NCBI RefSeq assembly: GCF_902497855.1
Contig: NZ_CABVHU010000012.1
Location: 62,001-126,000, forward strand
Source: Pseudomonas fluorescens
GTDB taxonomy: Bacteria > Pseudomonadota > Gammaproteobacteria > Pseudomonadales > Pseudomonadaceae
DNA: 64,000 bases
Direction of reading: 5' to 3'
Part shown: positions 60,946-64,000 of the stretch, one piece after another
Layout: each line of letters opens with the position of its first letter
How positions within the stretch are numbered: the stretch's first letter is position 1
Made by a program: the position numbers and the translations under genes
The notes under the pieces: generated by a model
What the model was told of the DNA's origin: nothing
What the model saw: only the letters and a program-made list of their open reading frames with translations
Database searches by the model: none

Positions 60946-62691
60946 ATGAAACCCCATGCCACGGCTTATAGCCAACGCCTGTTGCGCGGTCAGGCGCCCT
61001 CCTACGAACGCTTGCAGGCGCGCCTGGCCGAAGACGGCAGCGAATTGGGTGCGGCGCCGATCGCCGTGCATTGCGGCTGGGGCCGGTTGTTGATCGGCCA
61101 CACCTTTGCCGACCCGGCAAGCCTCGCCCAGGAGTTGCTCAACGAACAGCCGGGCGAGCGCGACATTGCGCTCTACGTCGCGGCGCCCCAGCAAGTGCTG
61201 GGATTGGAGCCGGCACAACTGTTTCTCGACCCGTCCGACACCTTGCGTCTGTGGTTCAGCGATTATCGGCAGTCCACCCGGGTGTTTCGCGGTTTTCGCA
61301 TTCGCCGGGCCCAGAGCGATGCGGACTGGGCGGCGATCAATCGGCTGTATCAGCTGCGCGGCATGCTGCCGATCGACCCGAGTCTGCTGACCCCCCGTCA
61401 CCAGGGCGGACCGGTATTCTGGCTGGCCGAAGATGAGGACAGCGGCGCGATCATCGGCAGCGTCATGGGCCTTGATCATCACAAAGCGTTCAACGACCCG
61501 GAAAACGGCAGCAGCCTCTGGTGCCTGGCCGTCGACCCGCAATGTTCGCGACCGGGTGTCGGTGAAGTACTGGTGCGGCACTTGATCGAGCATTTCATGA
61601 GCCGCGGCTTGAGTTACCTGGACCTGTCAGTGCTGCACGACAACCGCCAGGCGAAAAGTCTTTACGCCAAGCTGGGTTTTCGCAACCTGTCGACCTTCGC
61701 CATCAAGCGCAAGAACAGCATCAATCAACCGCTGTTCCTTGGCCCGGGCCCCGAAGCCGAGTTCAATCCGTATGCGCGGATCATCGTCGAGGAAGCGCAT
61801 CGGCGCGGCATCGACGTGCAGGTCGATGATGCCGAGGCCGGCCTGTTCACCCTGATCCATGGCAGCCGTCGGGTGCGTTGCCGTGAATCCTTGAGCGACC
61901 TGACCAGTGCCATCAGCATGACGCTGTGCCAGGACAAGAGCCTGACCCACAAGGCGTTGAAAAAGGCCGGCCTGAACCTGCCGGCGCAACAGCTGGCGGG
62001 TAACGCGGACGACAATCTGGCGTTTCTCGATGAGCACGAACGGGTGGTGGTCAAACCCCTGGACGGCGAGCAGGGTCAAGGGGTCGCGGTGGATTTGCGG
62101 ACCATCGAAGAGGTCCAGCAAGCCATCGAGGCGGCCCGCCAGTTCGACAGCCGCGTGCTGCTGGAAAGCTTCCACGAAGGGCTCGACCTGCGGATCGTGG
62201 TGATCGGATTCGAAGTGGTCGCCGCCGCGATCCGCCGACCGGCGGAAGTGGTGGGTGACGGTCAGCATGCCATCGGTGCGCTGATCGAAGCCCAGAGTCG
62301 ACGGCGCCAGGCGGCCACCAGTGGTGAAAGCAAAATCCCGCTGGACCATGAGACCGAGCGCACCCTGCAGGCCGCAGGCTACGACTACGAGAGCATTCTG
62401 CCGGCGGGCGAGCATCTGTTCGTACGGCGCACGGCGAATCTGCATACCGGCGGCATGCTTGAGGATGTCACGGCGATCCTGCATCCCACCCTGGTCGATG
62501 CGGCAGTGCGTGCGGCGCGGGCGCTGGATATTCCGATGGTCGGACTCGACCTGATGGTGCCCGCGGCCGATCAGCCGGAGTATGTGTTTATCGAAGCCAA
62601 CGAGCGCGCCGGCCTGGCCAACCATGAGCCGCAGCCTACGGCGGAGCGGTTTGTGGATTTGTTGTTTCCCCATAGTCAGCCGGCGGCCTGA
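60946..62691 (+). CDS. ngg: N-acetylglutaminylglutamine synthetase (GNAT plus ATP-grasp)
   Basis: 581-residue bifunctional enzyme. The N-terminal GNAT acetyltransferase (about 110-270) has LWCLAVDPQCSRPGVGEVLVRH. The C-terminal ATP-grasp ligase (about 290-575) has VVVKPLDGEQGQGVAV and FIEANERAGLANHEP. It makes the dipeptide N-acetylglutaminylglutamine from glutamine and acetyl-CoA for AsnO. Operon with asnO (3-base gap); a REP pair and the peptidase follow. PA3460 equivalent. Confidence 0.95.
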   Translation: MKPHATAYSQRLLRGQAPSYERLQARLAEDGSELGAAPIAVHCGWGRLLIGHTFADPASLAQELLNEQPGERDIALYVAAPQQVLGLEPAQLFLDPSDTLRLWFSDYRQSTRVFRGFRIRRAQSDADWAAINRLYQLRGMLPIDPSLLTPRHQGGPVFWLAEDEDSGAIIGSVMGLDHHKAFNDPENGSSLWCLAVDPQCSRPGVGEVLVRHLIEHFMSRGLSYLDLSVLHDNRQAKSLYAKLGFRNLSTFAIKRKNSINQPLFLGPGPEAEFNPYARIIVEEAHRRGIDVQVDDAEAGLFTLIHGSRRVRCRESLSDLTSAISMTLCQDKSLTHKALKKAGLNLPAQQLAGNADDNLAFLDEHERVVVKPLDGEQGQGVAVDLRTIEEVQQAIEAARQFDSRVLLESFHEGLDLRIVVIGFEVVAAAIRRPAEVVGDGQHAIGALIEAQSRRRQAATSGESKIPLDHETERTLQAAGYDYESILPAGEHLFVRRTANLHTGGMLEDVTAILHPTLVDAAVRAARALDIPMVGLDLMVPAADQPEYVFIEANERAGLANHEPQPTAERFVDLLFPHSQPAA

Positions 62692-62703
62692 CGCTCCCCC
62701 TCA

Positions 62704-62811
62704 CGATCGTTCCCACGCTCTGCGTGGGAATGCCTCACCGGACGCTCCGCGTCCGCTTGTGGGACGCAGAGCGTCCCTGGCTGCATTCCCACGCGAAGCG
62801 TGGGAACGATC
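62704..62811. repeat. Second-type REP pair
   Basis: Palindromic ends CGATCGTTCCCACGC.. and ..GCGTGGGAACGATC with inner GACGC / GCGTC; same type as the copy at 47422, between ngg and the peptidase gene. Confidence 0.85.
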
Positions 62812-62836
62812 AGCGCTCAACTCATCAGGAGTTCCC

Positions 62837-64000
62837 ATGACCAGCAAAATTCCCGAACCAGACCTCAACTACCTGCAAAAAGTCCTGCTGGAAATGCTCG
62901 CCATTCCCAGCCCGACCGGGTTCACCGACACCATCGTGCGCTACGTCGCCGAACGCCTTGAAGAGCTTGGCATCCCCTTTGAAATGACCCGGCGCGGGAC
63001 CATCCGAGCCACGCTCAAGGGCAAGAGGAACAGCCCGGACCGGGCAGTGTCCGCGCACCTGGATACCATCGGCGCCGCGGTTCGCGCGATCAAGGACAAC
63101 GGCCGCCTGACCCTGGCCCCGGTCGGTTGCTGGTCCAGCCGGTTTGCCGAGGGCAGCCGGGTCAGCCTGTTTACCGATAACGGGGTGATCCGCGGCAGCG
63201 TATTGCCGCTGATGGCTTCCGGGCACGCCTTCAATACCGCCGTGGATGAAATGCCGATCAGTTGGGATCACATCGAGTTGCGTCTGGACGCCTATTGCGC
63301 CACCCGTGCCGATTGCGACTCCCTGGGGATCAGCGTCGGCGATTTCGTCGCCTTCGACCCGTTGCCGGAGTTCACTGAAAGCGGGCACATCAGCGCCCGT
63401 CACCTCGACGACAAGGCCGGTGTTGCTGCACTGCTGGCAGCGCTGAAAGCCATCGTCGACAGCGGCGAAGAGCTGATGATCGACTGTCATCCGCTGTTCA
63501 CCATCACCGAAGAAACCGGCAGCGGCGCGGCGGCGGCGCTGCCCTGGGATGTCAGCGAATTCGTCGGCATCGACATCGCGCCGGTCGCGCCGGGCCAGCA
63601 TTCCAGCGAGCACGCCGTGAGCGTGGCGATGCAGGATTCCGGCGGGCCTTATGACTATCACCTGTCGCGCCACCTGCTGCGCCTGGCCAGTGACAATGAG
63701 TTGCCGGTGCGCCGCGACCTGTTCCGTTATTACTTCAGCGATGCGCACTCGGCAGTGACCGCCGGCCATGACATCCGCACCGCCCTGCTCGCCTTCGGCT
63801 GCGACGCCACCCACGGCTACGAACGCACCCACATCGACAGCCTCGCCGCGCTCAGTCGGTTGCTGGGTGCCTATATCCTCAGCCCGCCAGTGTTCGCCAG
63901 CGATGCCCAGCCTGCGAAGGGGTCGCTGGACAGGTTCAGTCACCAGATCGAACATGACACGCAGATGGAAAGCGATACCCGGGTGCCGTCGGTGGATAGC
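62837..64000 (+). CDS. M42-family peptidase of the NAGGN operon (3' end outside window)
   Basis: 388 residues visible, open at the window edge. Binuclear-zinc M42/M20-like aminopeptidase. Ligand motifs: SAHLDT, ARHLDDKAG, ITEETGSG, GIDIAP. A conserved third gene of NAGGN operons (PA3461) that probably trims or hydrolyses NAGGN or its precursors when osmolarity falls; this role is inferred by family context. GGAG lies seven bases before ATG 62837. The C-terminal region visible is low-complexity and charged. Confidence 0.9.
   Translation, partial: MTSKIPEPDLNYLQKVLLEMLAIPSPTGFTDTIVRYVAERLEELGIPFEMTRRGTIRATLKGKRNSPDRAVSAHLDTIGAAVRAIKDNGRLTLAPVGCWSSRFAEGSRVSLFTDNGVIRGSVLPLMASGHAFNTAVDEMPISWDHIELRLDAYCATRADCDSLGISVGDFVAFDPLPEFTESGHISARHLDDKAGVAALLAALKAIVDSGEELMIDCHPLFTITEETGSGAAAALPWDVSEFVGIDIAPVAPGQHSSEHAVSVAMQDSGGPYDYHLSRHLLRLASDNELPVRRDLFRYYFSDAHSAVTAGHDIRTALLAFGCDATHGYERTHIDSLAALSRLLGAYILSPPVFASDAQPAKGSLDRFSHQIEHDTQMESDTRVPSVDS

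Overview
The window is chromosomal DNA of a fluorescent Pseudomonas (P. fluorescens group). The evidence is high GC coding DNA, many REP/REPIN palindromes of the type scattered through these genomes, and gene order that follows several P. aeruginosa blocks (PA numbers below are recalled from memory, not searched). There is no phage, plasmid, IS element or CRISPR array. 57 protein genes (two cut by the window edges) and four tRNA genes are supported.

Layout. 1-2417: truncated ammonium transporter, then a divergent DUF883/YqjE/third-gene envelope operon. 2620-12060: dGTPase, a lone receiver protein, and a BvgAS/RocA2S2-like phosphorelay (LuxR-type regulator plus a seven-domain hybrid kinase) followed by an HD-GYP protein. 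12061-21737: oxidative stress and envelope block (fRMsr, DUF815 ATPase, SagS-like kinase, OspR, glutathione peroxidase, MsrB, AlaA, HtpX, Tpm, DODA-type dioxygenase), matching PA2824-PA2832. 21770-28150: a GntR/UTRA regulator and an ABC importer operon carrying two cytoplasmic phosphoesterase-like enzymes. 28282-37380: quinone oxidoreductase, Prc protease, an XRE/unknown/Sel1 operon, YkvA, FKBP, two tandem tRNA-Val/tRNA-Asp units, RdgC, BASS transporter (the PA3249-PA3264 order). 37428-48883: guanidine-II riboswitch and SugE/Gdx, UndA (1-alkene synthase) behind RbdA (c-di-GMP), ABC exporter, DsbA-like protein, TrhO, BolA, DUF2059, FumC, EamA transporter, small DUF6316-like protein (PA0854-PA0862 order). 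49103-64000: thiolase, polyphosphate:AMP phosphotransferase, MnmC, a 1599-residue LRR/NEL-type E3 ubiquitin ligase-like protein, and the N-acetylglutaminylglutamine amide (NAGGN) osmolyte operon, cut at the right edge.

How the genes work together. Three modules control c-di-GMP or biofilm state (HD-GYP, SagS, RbdA). Three enzymes repair or remove oxidised thiol/methionine species next to a thiol-sensing MarR regulator. The 22-28 kb cassette looks like a complete regulate-import-hydrolyse pathway for a phosphorus compound. The main accessory insertion is the NEL-type effector between mnmC and the NAGGN operon. The most notable signals are the BvgA-like palindrome upstream of the RocA-like regulator, the paired PhnF-like operators of the ABC cassette, the guanidine-II riboswitch, UndA, and the NEL effector.
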